Origin: Rhizobium tibeticum
GTDB lineage: Bacteria; Pseudomonadota; Alphaproteobacteria; Rhizobiales; Rhizobiaceae
DNA: 64,000 bases
Assembly (NCBI RefSeq): GCF_900110205.1
Contig: NZ_FOCV01000007.1
Coordinates: 124,001 to 188,000 of the forward strand
Direction of reading: 5' to 3'
The position numbers were made by a program, and so were the translations under genes. This document shows, piece by piece, positions 8,496 to 17,632 of this stretch (its first letter is position 1; every line of letters begins with the position of its first letter). The notes beneath the pieces were generated by a model. It made no database searches. It saw only the letters and a program-made list of their open reading frames with translations, and was not told the origin of the DNA.

Positions 8496-9176
8496 ATGAA
8501 GTCTGCGACGAGATCGGACAGTTCGCCATTTTATGGCGTAGTTCATCAGAGCGTGTTTCCGCCGACTGGCGGGATCGCAAAACGGGCATTCGATATGTCC
8601 GCCGCCTGCCTCGGGCTCATCTTTCTGAGCCCGCTTTTTTTGATGGTGATGTTGCTTGTGAAGCTTTCCGACAGGGGGCCGATCTTCTACGGGCATCGCC
8701 GCATCGGCCACAATGGCCAAGAGTTCCGTTGCCTGAAGTTTCGGACAATGGTCACCAATGGTGACAAGGTTCTGCAGGAGTACCTGCGCAACAATCCGAA
8801 GGCCATGGAAGAGTGGCGTGCAACGCGCAAACTGCAGGACGACCCCCGGGTCACTGCCGTCGGTGCCGTTCTACGCAAGTTGAGCCTTGATGAGCTGCCC
8901 CAGCTCTTCAATATCATCCGCGGCGAAATGAGCGTCGTCGGTCCGCGTCCGGTCGTTCGAGACGAACTCGAGATGTACGAGAATGCGGCCGTCTATTATC
9001 TGCAGTCCCGCCCTGGCCTGACAGGCCTCTGGCAGATCAGCGGACGCAATGACGTTTCTTACGCAACCCGCGTCGCCTTCGACACGCACTATGTCGAAAA
9101 CTGGTCGCTGGTTCGGGATGTCGTGATCATCGCACGCACAATCCCGGCCGTATGCGCTCAACGCGGCAGCTACTAA
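8496..9176 (+). CDS. exoY: ExoY, undecaprenyl-phosphate galactose phosphotransferase
   Basis: A 226-residue bacterial sugar transferase that starts succinoglycan synthesis by moving galactose-1-phosphate onto undecaprenyl phosphate at the inner membrane. One hydrophobic segment (residues about 35-58) precedes the catalytic domain. That domain has KFRTM, LSLDELPQLFNI, GEMSVVGPRP and the PGLTGLWQISGRND motif, all intact. A GGAG site lies eight bases before the ATG. It heads the plus-strand exoY-exoF-exoQ-exoZ group and is the known target of ExoX inhibition. Confidence 0.95.
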   Translation: MKSATRSDSSPFYGVVHQSVFPPTGGIAKRAFDMSAACLGLIFLSPLFLMVMLLVKLSDRGPIFYGHRRIGHNGQEFRCLKFRTMVTNGDKVLQEYLRNNPKAMEEWRATRKLQDDPRVTAVGAVLRKLSLDELPQLFNIIRGEMSVVGPRPVVRDELEMYENAAVYYLQSRPGLTGLWQISGRNDVSYATRVAFDTHYVENWSLVRDVVIIARTIPAVCAQRGSY

Positions 9177-9251
9177 GCCGCATCTCAAAACCCAAAGAGT
9201 ACTGCGCGGCAACGCCTTGCGGCTTGTCGTGCTGAAACACGGGGAAGGTAT

Positions 9252-10523
9252 ATGGAAAAACGCTTTCTTGACGGCAGGGCCGGACGACGTCGCACGCTAA
9301 GATCCGGTATTGTTTTCGCAGCCGGATTTGGTGCTTTTCTGGCGTCGTCATCGCTTGCTGGCGCCGACGACTACCGTCTCGGCATCATGGACAAGCTGAA
9401 GATCCGGGTGGCCGAATGGCAGACCGCGGATGGCAGCATCCGCGACTGGGCGGTCGTCAGTGGGGACTACACGGTCGGGCCTTCAGGAAGCATTTCCCTG
9501 CCTTTCGTCGGCGATATGCCTGCATCGGGCAAAACGACGGACGCGATCGCCCAGGAGATCGGTTCGGCTCTGCAGAAGCAATTTGCTCTGAAGGACCGGC
9601 CGTCTGCCTCGGTGGAATTGTCGGAATTCCGGCCGGTTTATCTGTCAGGCGACGTCGAAAAGCCCGGCGAATACCCGTTTGCGCCCAATCTCACGGTCGT
9701 AAAGGCCGTGAGCCTTGCCGGCGGTTTGCGCCGTGCGGATGCCGGGCAACGGTTTGCGCGCGACTTCATCAACGCCAAGGGTGACGCTGTCGTCTACATG
9801 GCGGACCGTGCACGCCTGCTGGTGAAGCAGGCGCGGCTGCGCGCCGAGACCGCGAACCAGGATACGATCGAAATGCCGAAGGAGCTTCAGGACAAGCCGG
9901 AGGCCAAGGCCCTGCTTGACAGCGAAACGGCCCTCATGAACACGCGCAAGAAGCGGCTGACGCTGCAGCTTCAGGCGCTTGCTGACCTCAAGCAACTGCT
10001 GCAAAGCGAAGTCGAGACTCTTGCCAAGAAGACCGAAACGCAGACGCGGCAGCTGCAGCTGGCAACGGAGGATCGCGACAAGGTCGAGGATCTGGCCGAA
10101 AAGGGTCTTGCGCTCAGTGCCCGCAAGATGGCGGCCGAGCAGCGCGCTGCCGATACCGAGGCGACGCTCCTCGATATCGATACCAATTCGCTGAAGGCCA
10201 AGCAGGATATCAGCAAGGCCAATCAGGACGAGATCACGCTTCGGAACGACTGGGATGCGCAGCTTGCCCAGGAACTTCAGAATGCCGACGCCCAACTCGA
10301 CGAACTCAATCTCAAGCTGAACACCAGCAACTCGCTGATGTCGGAAGCCTTGACGCAGTCGACTGATGCGGCACGCTTCGACACCACGAGCGGCGCTGCC
10401 AGCATCGCCTATTCGATCATCCGCGAGGTCGACGGGAAGGCGAAGGAGATTCCGGTTCAGGAAAACACAGCATTGCAGCCCGGCGACCTGATCAAGATCA
10501 CCGCCGGATTGTACATGCGATAA
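9252..10523 (+). CDS. exoF: ExoF, polysaccharide export (OMA-like) periplasmic protein
   Basis: A 423-residue protein with an N-terminal export signal (basic start, hydrophobic stretch, SLAGADD) and a Poly_export/SLBB-type domain. The landmarks are DKLKIRV, SGDYTVGPSGSISLPFVG and VYLSGDVEKPGEYPF. Residues about 180-370 form a long Gln/Lys/Glu-rich coiled coil. ExoF is needed with ExoY for the first sugar-transfer step and resembles outer-membrane auxiliary export proteins. No lipobox cysteine is evident. GAAGG precedes the ATG, and the gene lies 75 bases after exoY. Confidence 0.93.
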   Translation: MEKRFLDGRAGRRRTLRSGIVFAAGFGAFLASSSLAGADDYRLGIMDKLKIRVAEWQTADGSIRDWAVVSGDYTVGPSGSISLPFVGDMPASGKTTDAIAQEIGSALQKQFALKDRPSASVELSEFRPVYLSGDVEKPGEYPFAPNLTVVKAVSLAGGLRRADAGQRFARDFINAKGDAVVYMADRARLLVKQARLRAETANQDTIEMPKELQDKPEAKALLDSETALMNTRKKRLTLQLQALADLKQLLQSEVETLAKKTETQTRQLQLATEDRDKVEDLAEKGLALSARKMAAEQRAADTEATLLDIDTNSLKAKQDISKANQDEITLRNDWDAQLAQELQNADAQLDELNLKLNTSNSLMSEALTQSTDAARFDTTSGAASIAYSIIREVDGKAKEIPVQENTALQPGDLIKITAGLYMR

Positions 10524-10533
10524 CGAGGCCGCA

Positions 10534-11799
10534 ATGCGGATCGCAAAAACGGTGCTCATCCAGCCCGGCGGGAACGCGGCCTATGCCATCCCCGCCGTGG
10601 CGCTGTCGCTTTTTTGCTTCGCCTACTCGATCAAGTTCGGGCAGGCGGCGATCCTGCTTTACTATGCGCTCTGGCTTCCGCTCATCGCTGTGGACTACAA
10701 GAAGGTGCTCGGCAGCCATAGTCGCTACCTCTGGATCTATGCCTTTGCTGCAGTCGCCTTCCTGTCGGTCTTCTGGTCAGCGGTTCCCAGCATTTCGCTA
10801 CGCGCCAGCGTCCAGTATCTGACGCAGGTTATCTGCGCCCTGATCGCGGTGCGGGTGCTCGATGTGAGAACCCTGACGGTGGGGATGGTCGCGGGCGTCG
10901 GGATCGTTCTCGTGTACTCGCTGCTGTTTGGCTACTACGAGTACGATCCGCTGGATGGCACCTTCAGTTTCGTGGGGGCCTTCGCCTCGAAGAACCAGCT
11001 TGGCTTTTATGCGTCGCTTGGCCTGATCGTCTCTTTTGCAGCTGTCTTCATCTTCGGGGAGAGACGCCTCTGGATGGCGGCGTCGGGCGTGGTCGGGCTG
11101 CTATCGGCCTATTGCCTCATCGCCTGCCAGTCTGCGACGTCGGTTTTGACGACAGCCGTCGTGATCGCCCTGATGATGGGGCTGCGCGTCGTCCTCGCAC
11201 TTGCCCCCGACCATCGCAAGCTGCTGGTGATCGGCGGCGGCGTTGCCGTGATCGTCCTTGCCGTTGCTGGTGTCTATCTGGGGGCGGTCGATGCCGTTCT
11301 CGGCATCTTCGGCAAGGATTCCACGCTGACCGGCCGCACCTATCTCTGGCAGCAGGGCATCGAGGCGGCCAAGCAAAACCCGGTATTGGGAATCGGCTAC
11401 CAGGCCTATTGGGTCCAGGGCTTCTCCGAGCCGGAGCGGCTGTGGGAAGAGTTCTTCATCGGATCGCGCAGCGGCTTCCACTTCCACAATACCTACATCG
11501 AAACGGCCGTCGAGCTGGGGCTCACGGGCGTCATCGTTCTTGCCGTCATGTTGTTGCGGATTTTGTGGGGGCACCTGCGCCGGGTCATCGAGGATTTCAG
11601 GAACGATGAATCCTATCTGCTGTTTTCGATCGCGGTGCTGCTGACGATCCGCTCCTTCGTCGAGATCGACATTCTGACCCCATACAACGTCGGAACGTTT
11701 CTTTTCTACTTTGCCGCCGGGAAGCTGGCGACAGCGCGCCGCCAACCGGCGGTGAGCTTATGGCAACGACATAAGTCGCCAGAGCCCGTCACTCAATAA
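10534..11799 (+). CDS. exoQ: ExoQ, Wzy-like succinoglycan polymerase
   Basis: A 421-residue integral membrane protein with about ten to twelve hydrophobic helices and a Wzy_C/O-antigen-ligase domain. The conserved loop includes GRTYLWQQGI and IGYQAYW, followed by a FHFHNTYIETAVELG segment. ExoQ links octasaccharide repeats into high-molecular-weight succinoglycan at the inner membrane with ExoP and ExoT. The start is ten bases after the exoF stop, so the genes are probably cotranscribed. exoT, the usual flippase partner, is not found in this window. Confidence 0.92.
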   Translation: MRIAKTVLIQPGGNAAYAIPAVALSLFCFAYSIKFGQAAILLYYALWLPLIAVDYKKVLGSHSRYLWIYAFAAVAFLSVFWSAVPSISLRASVQYLTQVICALIAVRVLDVRTLTVGMVAGVGIVLVYSLLFGYYEYDPLDGTFSFVGAFASKNQLGFYASLGLIVSFAAVFIFGERRLWMAASGVVGLLSAYCLIACQSATSVLTTAVVIALMMGLRVVLALAPDHRKLLVIGGGVAVIVLAVAGVYLGAVDAVLGIFGKDSTLTGRTYLWQQGIEAAKQNPVLGIGYQAYWVQGFSEPERLWEEFFIGSRSGFHFHNTYIETAVELGLTGVIVLAVMLLRILWGHLRRVIEDFRNDESYLLFSIAVLLTIRSFVEIDILTPYNVGTFLFYFAAGKLATARRQPAVSLWQRHKSPEPVTQ

Positions 11800-11848
11800 C
11801 GTCATTGCATTTTCGACCGGCCCTTGACCGGTCTTTTGAGGAATCCGG

Positions 11849-12856
11849 ATGAAGACACTTTACGGCATCCAATATCTGCGCGCCTTTGCGGCACTTGCCG
11901 TCGTGGTCTTCCATGCAGCGGAAAAGTCCGGTGAGCATTTCGCCATTGGCGCCGCCGGCGTCGACGTCTTCTTCGTCATCAGCGGCTTCATCATGTGGGT
12001 CATCAGCGATCGCCGACCGATGACGCCGCAGGGTTTCCTGCTTGATCGCTTTCGTCGCATCGCGCCGTCCTATTGGCTGGTGACGAGCGCGATGATCGCC
12101 GGCGCGGTGATCGGCCTCTTCCCGAACCTGAAGCTCACTGGCGCCCATATCATTGCCTCACTCTTCTTCATTCCTGCCCAGTCGCCGAGCACCGGTGATA
12201 TCTGGCCGGTCCTCGTTCAGGGCTGGACGCTGAATTTCGAGATGTTCTTTTACGTGCTGTTTGCCGGGGCGCTCTTCCTGCCGCGTCGCTGGCGGTTGAC
12301 CTATCTGACGGTCATTTTCGGGGGCTTTTTCCTGATCGGCCTTCTCTTCGAGCCCGCATCGCCGGTGCTGAGCACCTATACGCGGCCGATCATTCTGGAA
12401 TTCCTCGGGGGGATCTTCCTGGCGGAATTGTGGATCCGACGCTGGATTGCGGGCACCAGTCTGGGGCTTGCTTGTGTCGGCGCATCGCTCTCCGGCTTTG
12501 CCACCATCTTCCTGATCGGAGCCGATTTCGATGAAGCAATCTGCGGGCCGCTCGCCATGGCCCTGGTTTACGGCATGGTGTCCCTCGAGGCGGGTGGCAG
12601 CATAGGCCGCGTGCCGCTTCTCACCTATCTCGGTGATGCTTCCTATTCGATCTACCTCTGGCACACGCTGGCGATCTCCGTGATCGTCAAGGCTGCAGGC
12701 GCAGTCGGGATGTCGGCAACGTCGACGATCGCAATCGCCGTCATAGGAGGCACGATCCTCGGAGCCGCAGCCTACGAGCTTGTCGAGAAGCCGCTGCGCA
12801 AGATCCTGTCGTCAGACCTGCTCAAACAGAACGCGGTCGAGCGGCGCCCTTCATGA
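11849..12856 (+). CDS. exoZ: ExoZ, succinoglycan acetyltransferase
   Basis: A 335-residue acyltransferase family 3 membrane protein. Seen: GIQYLRAFAALAVVVFHA with the conserved membrane histidine, VDVFFVISGFIMW, and RFRRIAPSYWL, the standard signature of this family, followed by about ten helices ending VEKPLRKIL. ExoZ acetylates the succinoglycan repeat. A GAGGAA site lies just before the ATG. Its stop codon overlaps that of the convergent RND pump gene (TCATGA), so there is no intergenic terminator. Confidence 0.92.
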   Translation: MKTLYGIQYLRAFAALAVVVFHAAEKSGEHFAIGAAGVDVFFVISGFIMWVISDRRPMTPQGFLLDRFRRIAPSYWLVTSAMIAGAVIGLFPNLKLTGAHIIASLFFIPAQSPSTGDIWPVLVQGWTLNFEMFFYVLFAGALFLPRRWRLTYLTVIFGGFFLIGLLFEPASPVLSTYTRPIILEFLGGIFLAELWIRRWIAGTSLGLACVGASLSGFATIFLIGADFDEAICGPLAMALVYGMVSLEAGGSIGRVPLLTYLGDASYSIYLWHTLAISVIVKAAGAVGMSATSTIAIAVIGGTILGAAAYELVEKPLRKILSSDLLKQNAVERRPS

Positions 12857-15800
12857 AGAGGTTTCGGTGGCAGTCTCCTCGGAGGGCGGCGCGGTCTCGG
12901 TCTGCGCAACTGGTTTTCGCCGGCGCGCGCGCAGCACGACGTAGAAGACGGGTGTCAGGAACAGGCCGAAAATCGTTACGCCAAGCATCCCTGAGAAAAC
13001 GGCCGTTCCGAGCGATTGACGCATTTCGGCGCCGGGGCCGGTGGCGATCATCAGCGGCACGACGCCGAAGATGAACGCGAAGGCGGTCATTAGGATCGGC
13101 CGCAGACGCAGGTGACTGGCCTCGATCGCGGCCTCGACCGCCGATTTGCCTTCGTCCTGGGCCTGTCTCGCGAACTCCACGATCAGGATGGCGTTCTTGG
13201 CTGCCAGACCGATCAGCACGATCAGCCCGATCTGCGTCAGGATATTGTTGTCCATCCCGCGCAGGTGAACGCCGATCAAGGCAGCCAGGATCGCAAGGGG
13301 AACGATCAGGATGATGGCAAGCGGCAGGACCCAGCTTTCATACTGTGCCGACAGTGCCAGGAAGACGAAGACGACCGACAGGGCGAAGATATAGATCGCC
13401 GTGTTGCCGGTGTTCCGTTCCTGAAAGGCGATTTCGGTCCACTCGAAGGTTGTTCCTGCTGGCAGCAGCTGCTTGGCAAGGCCCTCCATCTTGTCCAATG
13501 CAGTGCCCGTCGAAACGCCGGGGGCGGCATTGCCCTGCACGGGTACGGACACGTACATATTATAGTGCTGGACGAGCGACGGGCCGCTGGTATCGCGGAT
13601 ATCGACCAGCGTGCCAAGCGGGACGAGTGCGCCGGTGGCGGATCTTACCTTCAGGGCGAGGATGTCGTCCCGCTCGACGCGATATTGTTGGTCGGCCTGG
13701 GCCCGCACCTGGTAGACACGCCCGAAAGCATTGAAATCGTTGACATAGGATGTGCCGAGATTGATCGACAGCGTATCAAAAATATTGGAGATCGGTACGT
13801 TCAGCGTACGCGCCTTGTCGCGGTCGATTTCGAGGAAGTACTGCGGGCTGTTGGCGGAGAACGTCGTAAAGACGCCCGTCAGGCCCTCTGTCTGGTTGGC
13901 CATGCCCATCAGCTGATAGGCGACGCCAAGAATGCGGCGCATGTCGGAGCTTTCGCGATCCATAAGCTGCATCTTAAAGCCGCCCGCATTGCCGATACCG
14001 GAAATCGGCGGCGGCGGGATAGCGATGATGAAGGCCTCCTGGATTGCCTGCAGGCTCCCGTAGAGTTGTCCAATGATCGTGGACGCCGTCTGCCCGTGCT
14101 CCAGGCGGTTTTCGAAGGTGTCGAAGGCAGCGAAGACGACGCCGGAGTTGGAGGCATTGGTGAATGTCGCGCCGCTGAAGCCCGAGAAGGCTACGGCATT
14201 CTTCACGCCTGGCGTGTTGCGGATAATATCCGAAGCGCGCTCGACAACGGCGTCGGTGCGGGAAAGTGCTGCACCGTCCGGCAGTTGCACGACGACAATA
14301 GCGTAGCCCTGGTCCATCACCGGGACGAAGCCACCCGGAACGATCCGGCTCATATAGTATGTCGCGCCGAGCAGACCGACAAAGACGATGAGGGCGAGGA
14401 TTCGTGCCGCAACCGTCTGCACGGTGTGACGGACGATCCATGAATAGCCCGCACTCAACCTGTCGAACCCTTTGTTAAATCCGTTCGCAAGCGCGCTTCC
14501 GAAACGCGCAATCGGATTGCGACGCTTCTCGTGCTCCTCGTGGGGCTTCAACACCAGCGCAGCGAGGGCCGGCGAGAGGGTCAGTGAGTTCAGCGCCGAG
14601 ATTGCGGTGGCGACCGAGATCGTCACCGCGAACTGGCGATAGAACTGACCCGAAATACCGGGGATGAAGGCGGTCGGCACAAAGACGGCGATCAGCACGA
14701 GCGAGATCGCGACGACTGCCGTGCCGACTTCGTTCATCGTCACATGCGCGGCCTCCCGCGGCGTCATTCCCTTTGCCAGGTTACGCTCGACATTCTCGAC
14801 CACGACGATCGCGTCGTCGACGACGATGCCGATGGCCAGCACCAGGCCGAACAGCGTCAGCATGTTGAGCGAGAAGCCGAAGGCGAGCAGAAAGGCAAAG
14901 GTGCCGATCAGCGAGACCGGGATGGCGACGATGGGGATGATTGCCGTTCGCCACGACTGCAGGAATATGAGAACCACGATGGCGACGAGCAGGGCGGCTT
15001 CAGCGATCGTCTTGTAAACCTCGTTGATCGACTCCGCGATGAATTCAGTCGGGTTGTAGACGATGTCGTAGCTGAGACCTTGCGGAAAATCCTGAGCGAC
15101 AATGTCCATCGTCCTCTTGATTTCGGCTGCGGCCGCGAGCGCATTGGTGCCGGGACGCGCGAAAATGCCGAGCGCCACGGCCGGCTTGCCGTTCAGATAG
15201 CTATTTGTGACGTAGTCTTTGGCGCCGAGTTCGATGCGGGCGATATCCTGCAGCTGGACGAGACGCCCTTCCGCGGTCGCCTTGACGATGACATAGCGGA
15301 ATTGTCGTGCATCCGAGAAACGTCCCTGGGTCGTCACAGTATATTGAAAGGCGTTGGTGCCGGCAGCCGGCGGTCCGCCGATCGAGCCGCCGGAGACCTG
15401 CACGTTCTGTTCTCGCAGCGCATCGACGACGTCGCCGGAGGTCATGCCGTAGGCCGACAGTTTTTGCGGATCGAGCCAGATGCGCAGCGAATACTCGCGC
15501 TCGCCGAACAGGATGACGTCGCCAACACCGTCAAGGCGAACAAGCGTGTCGCGGATGCGTGTGCGCGCGTAGTTGGAGACGTAAAGCTGATCGTAGCGAG
15601 AGTTCGGTGACAAAAGATGCACCACCATCATCAGGTCGGGCGAACTCTTTGCCGTCGTGATGCCGATGCGCCGCACCTCTTCTGGAAGGCGTGGTTCGGC
15701 GATGGCAACGCGGTTCTGCACAAGGACTTGCGCCTTGTCGAGGTCCGTGCCGAGTTTGAAGGTCACGGTCAGGGCCATCGAGCCGTCAGCGGTCGAATAG

Positions 15801-16045
15801 GAGGACATGTAAAGCATGTCCTCGACGCCGTTGACCTCCTGCTCGACCGGTGTCGCGACGGTATTGGCAATCGTCTCGGCATCAGCGCCGGGATAGGAGG
15901 TGCGGATAACGATGGTCGGTGGCGCAATCTCGGGGTATTGCGCCACGGGTAACTGAAAATAGGCGATGCCGCCGACGATGAGCAGCACAATGGAGAGCAC
16001 CGACGCGAAGATCGGGCGGTCGACGAAGAAGTGTGCAAATCTCAT
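12851..16045 (-). CDS. RND multidrug efflux permease (AcrB/MexB type)
   Basis: A 1064-residue inner-membrane pump of the hydrophobe/amphiphile efflux family. It begins MRFAHFFVDRPIFASVLSIV and has the duplicated 6+6 helix layout with large periplasmic loops. The proton-relay residues are present: the Asp pair in GIVVDDAIVVVENVER (about residue 405) and the Lys in GLAAKNAILIVEFA (about residue 935). Its start overlaps the adaptor gene stop by four bases (ATGA). It pumps drugs or natural toxins out with the adaptor and an outer-membrane TolC-type channel that is not in this window. Substrates cannot be read from sequence. Confidence 0.93.
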   Translation of the reverse strand: MRFAHFFVDRPIFASVLSIVLLIVGGIAYFQLPVAQYPEIAPPTIVIRTSYPGADAETIANTVATPVEQEVNGVEDMLYMSSYSTADGSMALTVTFKLGTDLDKAQVLVQNRVAIAEPRLPEEVRRIGITTAKSSPDLMMVVHLLSPNSRYDQLYVSNYARTRIRDTLVRLDGVGDVILFGEREYSLRIWLDPQKLSAYGMTSGDVVDALREQNVQVSGGSIGGPPAAGTNAFQYTVTTQGRFSDARQFRYVIVKATAEGRLVQLQDIARIELGAKDYVTNSYLNGKPAVALGIFARPGTNALAAAAEIKRTMDIVAQDFPQGLSYDIVYNPTEFIAESINEVYKTIAEAALLVAIVVLIFLQSWRTAIIPIVAIPVSLIGTFAFLLAFGFSLNMLTLFGLVLAIGIVVDDAIVVVENVERNLAKGMTPREAAHVTMNEVGTAVVAISLVLIAVFVPTAFIPGISGQFYRQFAVTISVATAISALNSLTLSPALAALVLKPHEEHEKRRNPIARFGSALANGFNKGFDRLSAGYSWIVRHTVQTVAARILALIVFVGLLGATYYMSRIVPGGFVPVMDQGYAIVVVQLPDGAALSRTDAVVERASDIIRNTPGVKNAVAFSGFSGATFTNASNSGVVFAAFDTFENRLEHGQTASTIIGQLYGSLQAIQEAFIIAIPPPPISGIGNAGGFKMQLMDRESSDMRRILGVAYQLMGMANQTEGLTGVFTTFSANSPQYFLEIDRDKARTLNVPISNIFDTLSINLGTSYVNDFNAFGRVYQVRAQADQQYRVERDDILALKVRSATGALVPLGTLVDIRDTSGPSLVQHYNMYVSVPVQGNAAPGVSTGTALDKMEGLAKQLLPAGTTFEWTEIAFQERNTGNTAIYIFALSVVFVFLALSAQYESWVLPLAIILIVPLAILAALIGVHLRGMDNNILTQIGLIVLIGLAAKNAILIVEFARQAQDEGKSAVEAAIEASHLRLRPILMTAFAFIFGVVPLMIATGPGAEMRQSLGTAVFSGMLGVTIFGLFLTPVFYVVLRARRRKPVAQTETAPPSEETATETSS

Positions 16046-17217
16046 CGGCTGAGCTCCAAGCCGGCGGCTTCTGGCGCAATTTCCTCGCGGCTTTGCGGAA
16101 GCTCCACCACTTGCGGCGTCACCTTGGAGCCTGGGCGTGCCCGCAGGAGGCCATTGATGACGATCGTCTCGTTGCCGTCCATGCCCTCACGGATCACGCG
16201 ATACCCATAGAGCCGCGGGCCGGGGCGGACCGGCTTTGCCGTGACAGTGCCGTCATCTCCAACGACATAGACAACGCGTTGGTTCTGGTCAGAACCGATC
16301 GCCTCATCGGGGACAAGGATCGCTTTGTAGACGTTCGACGCTTCAACAGAAACGCGACCGAATAGGCCCGGCTGGAGCACATAGTTCGGGTTGTCGAAGC
16401 GAGCGCGTATGCGCTTCGTGCCGGTCTCGCTGTCGATGCGGTTTTCAGCGAAGTCCAGCTTGCCCTTGAATGGCTTTTCGTTCGAATCCGTGATCGTTAC
16501 CTGGACCTCGACGCCGCCGCCGCCCTCCTGCAGATCAACCCCGCGCTCGCGGGCAGTCTGCGCGAAGTTAAGAAGGCGGCGCTCGTCGACGTCGAAGTAG
16601 AAGTCGATCGGATCCACCGAAACGATGGTGGTCAGCACCGATTGGTCGGCCTGGACCAAGTTGCCGACGGAGATCAGCCGGCGGTCGATGCGCCCGCCGA
16701 TCGGGGCCGTGATCTTCGTATATTCGAGGTCGAGTGCCGCGCGATCAGCCGTCGCTTGCGCGCCGCGGACGTTCGCCTGTGCCGAAACCCATTCGCGCCG
16801 GCGGTCGTCAAGGATCGATATCGACTGGCTGCCGCTCGTCGCCAGGCTCTCGGCCCGCTTGAACTGAGCGTCGGCGTAGACGAGCGTGGACTTGGCCACC
16901 TCCAGTGCCGCGTTCGCTTCGTTCAGCGCGGTGTTGAATGGCCGCTGGTCAATGACGAAAAGCAGATCGCCCTGCTTGACGAGTGCGCCGTCGGTGAAAT
17001 GCACTTCCTGCAGGTAGCCCCCGACACGCGAGCGCACTGATACCTGATCGACCGGTTCGAAGCGGCCAATGAATTCGTCATTGTCGACGACATCGCGCAC
17101 GACAGGTTTGGCGACGGAAACGGGAGGGGGGGAGGCTGGCTGCTGCGCCATCGCCGCGTTGAACGGCAGGAGAGCCAAGGTGCCAATGGCCAGCAGACGT
17201 CGAAGGGAGGAAGGCAT
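16042..17217 (-). CDS. RND efflux periplasmic adaptor (AcrA/MexA type)
   Basis: A 391-residue membrane fusion protein. The start at 17217 follows AAGGA and gives a typical signal peptide (LRRLLAIGTLALLPFNAAMA) with cleavage before QQ; no lipobox cysteine is present. The barrel-sandwich hybrid halves are VRSRVGGYLQEVHF and YTKITAPIGGRIDRR, flanking an alpha hairpin, followed by beta-barrel and membrane-proximal domains. It bridges the RND permease and a TolC-like channel. It is cotranscribed with the downstream pump (four-base overlap) and divergent from the MarR gene. Confidence 0.92.
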   Translation of the reverse strand: MPSSLRRLLAIGTLALLPFNAAMAQQPASPPPVSVAKPVVRDVVDNDEFIGRFEPVDQVSVRSRVGGYLQEVHFTDGALVKQGDLLFVIDQRPFNTALNEANAALEVAKSTLVYADAQFKRAESLATSGSQSISILDDRRREWVSAQANVRGAQATADRAALDLEYTKITAPIGGRIDRRLISVGNLVQADQSVLTTIVSVDPIDFYFDVDERRLLNFAQTARERGVDLQEGGGGVEVQVTITDSNEKPFKGKLDFAENRIDSETGTKRIRARFDNPNYVLQPGLFGRVSVEASNVYKAILVPDEAIGSDQNQRVVYVVGDDGTVTAKPVRPGPRLYGYRVIREGMDGNETIVINGLLRARPGSKVTPQVVELPQSREEIAPEAAGLELSR

Positions 17218-17450
17218 GGCGGTTTCCTTATCCGGACGGCCGCAAGCGCCGCCGTCGCTTATGCTGATGTGATGCGATTCATGTCTTGATGTCTCTAAAC
17301 AAGGGCGCTGGCCCTCATTCACCTATGCCATTGCAAATTTACGATCGCGGCGGTCGGCCGCGCAGGCGTGCTTGTCATCGAGAAAACCGGTCGACCGAGA
17401 CCACTGCATTTCCGATAACCCTCTGGATTTCTACTTTAAACGGCTGCCGA

Positions 17451-17485
17451 TCGAAATTGCAAATGCCAACCGGTTGCAATTTCGA
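17451..17485. repeat. Perfect 12-base inverted repeat, candidate operator
   Basis: TCGAAATTGCAA (17451-17462) and TTGCAATTTCGA (17474-17485) are perfect reverse complements separated by 11 bases. Arm centres are about 23 bases apart, roughly two helical turns, which fits two DNA faces of a dimeric or tetrameric repressor. It lies 230-270 bases upstream of the adaptor gene start and 150-180 bases upstream of marR. Confidence 0.55.
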
Positions 17486-17578
17486 AAACCCTCCGAAATC
17501 TCTGCGCGTATTCCCATGCGGCATTTTGGCCGCAGCTGCGGAATCTGGGAGGGAGCCTATTGTGCATCTGCACAGGCT

Positions 17579-17598
17579 TAATATATCTAGGCATATTA
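17579..17598. promoter_or_regulatory. 20-base palindrome, likely MarR operator
   Basis: TAATAT-at-CTAG-gc-ATATTA is symmetric at 16 of 20 positions and lies 35 bases upstream of the marR start. MarR-family repressors usually bind 16-20-base palindromes overlapping their own promoter. The AT-rich arms could also include a -10 element. Assignment to this MarR protein is inference from position and shape. Confidence 0.5.
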
Positions 17599-17632
17599 TA
17601 AGTGTACCTATCAATTATGGGTACTGTCTCCC

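Larger units (their letters stand above)
17218..17632. promoter_or_regulatory. Divergent control region between the RND operon and marR-emrAB
   Basis: This 415-base non-coding region holds a 12-base inverted repeat at 17451-17485 and a 20-base near-palindrome at 17579-17598 (separate entries). The octamer TTGCAAAT occurs at 17331 and 17457 in direct orientation and forms part of the left arm of the inverted repeat. I see no gene here. The layout suggests regulation of both divergent efflux operons. Confidence 0.5.

Noticed and set aside
14744..15610. 288-codon plus-strand frame opposite the first RND pump gene
   Set aside because: It is the complement of conserved RND coding sequence and has the Asp/Arg/Gly-rich composition of antisense frames; no family signature.
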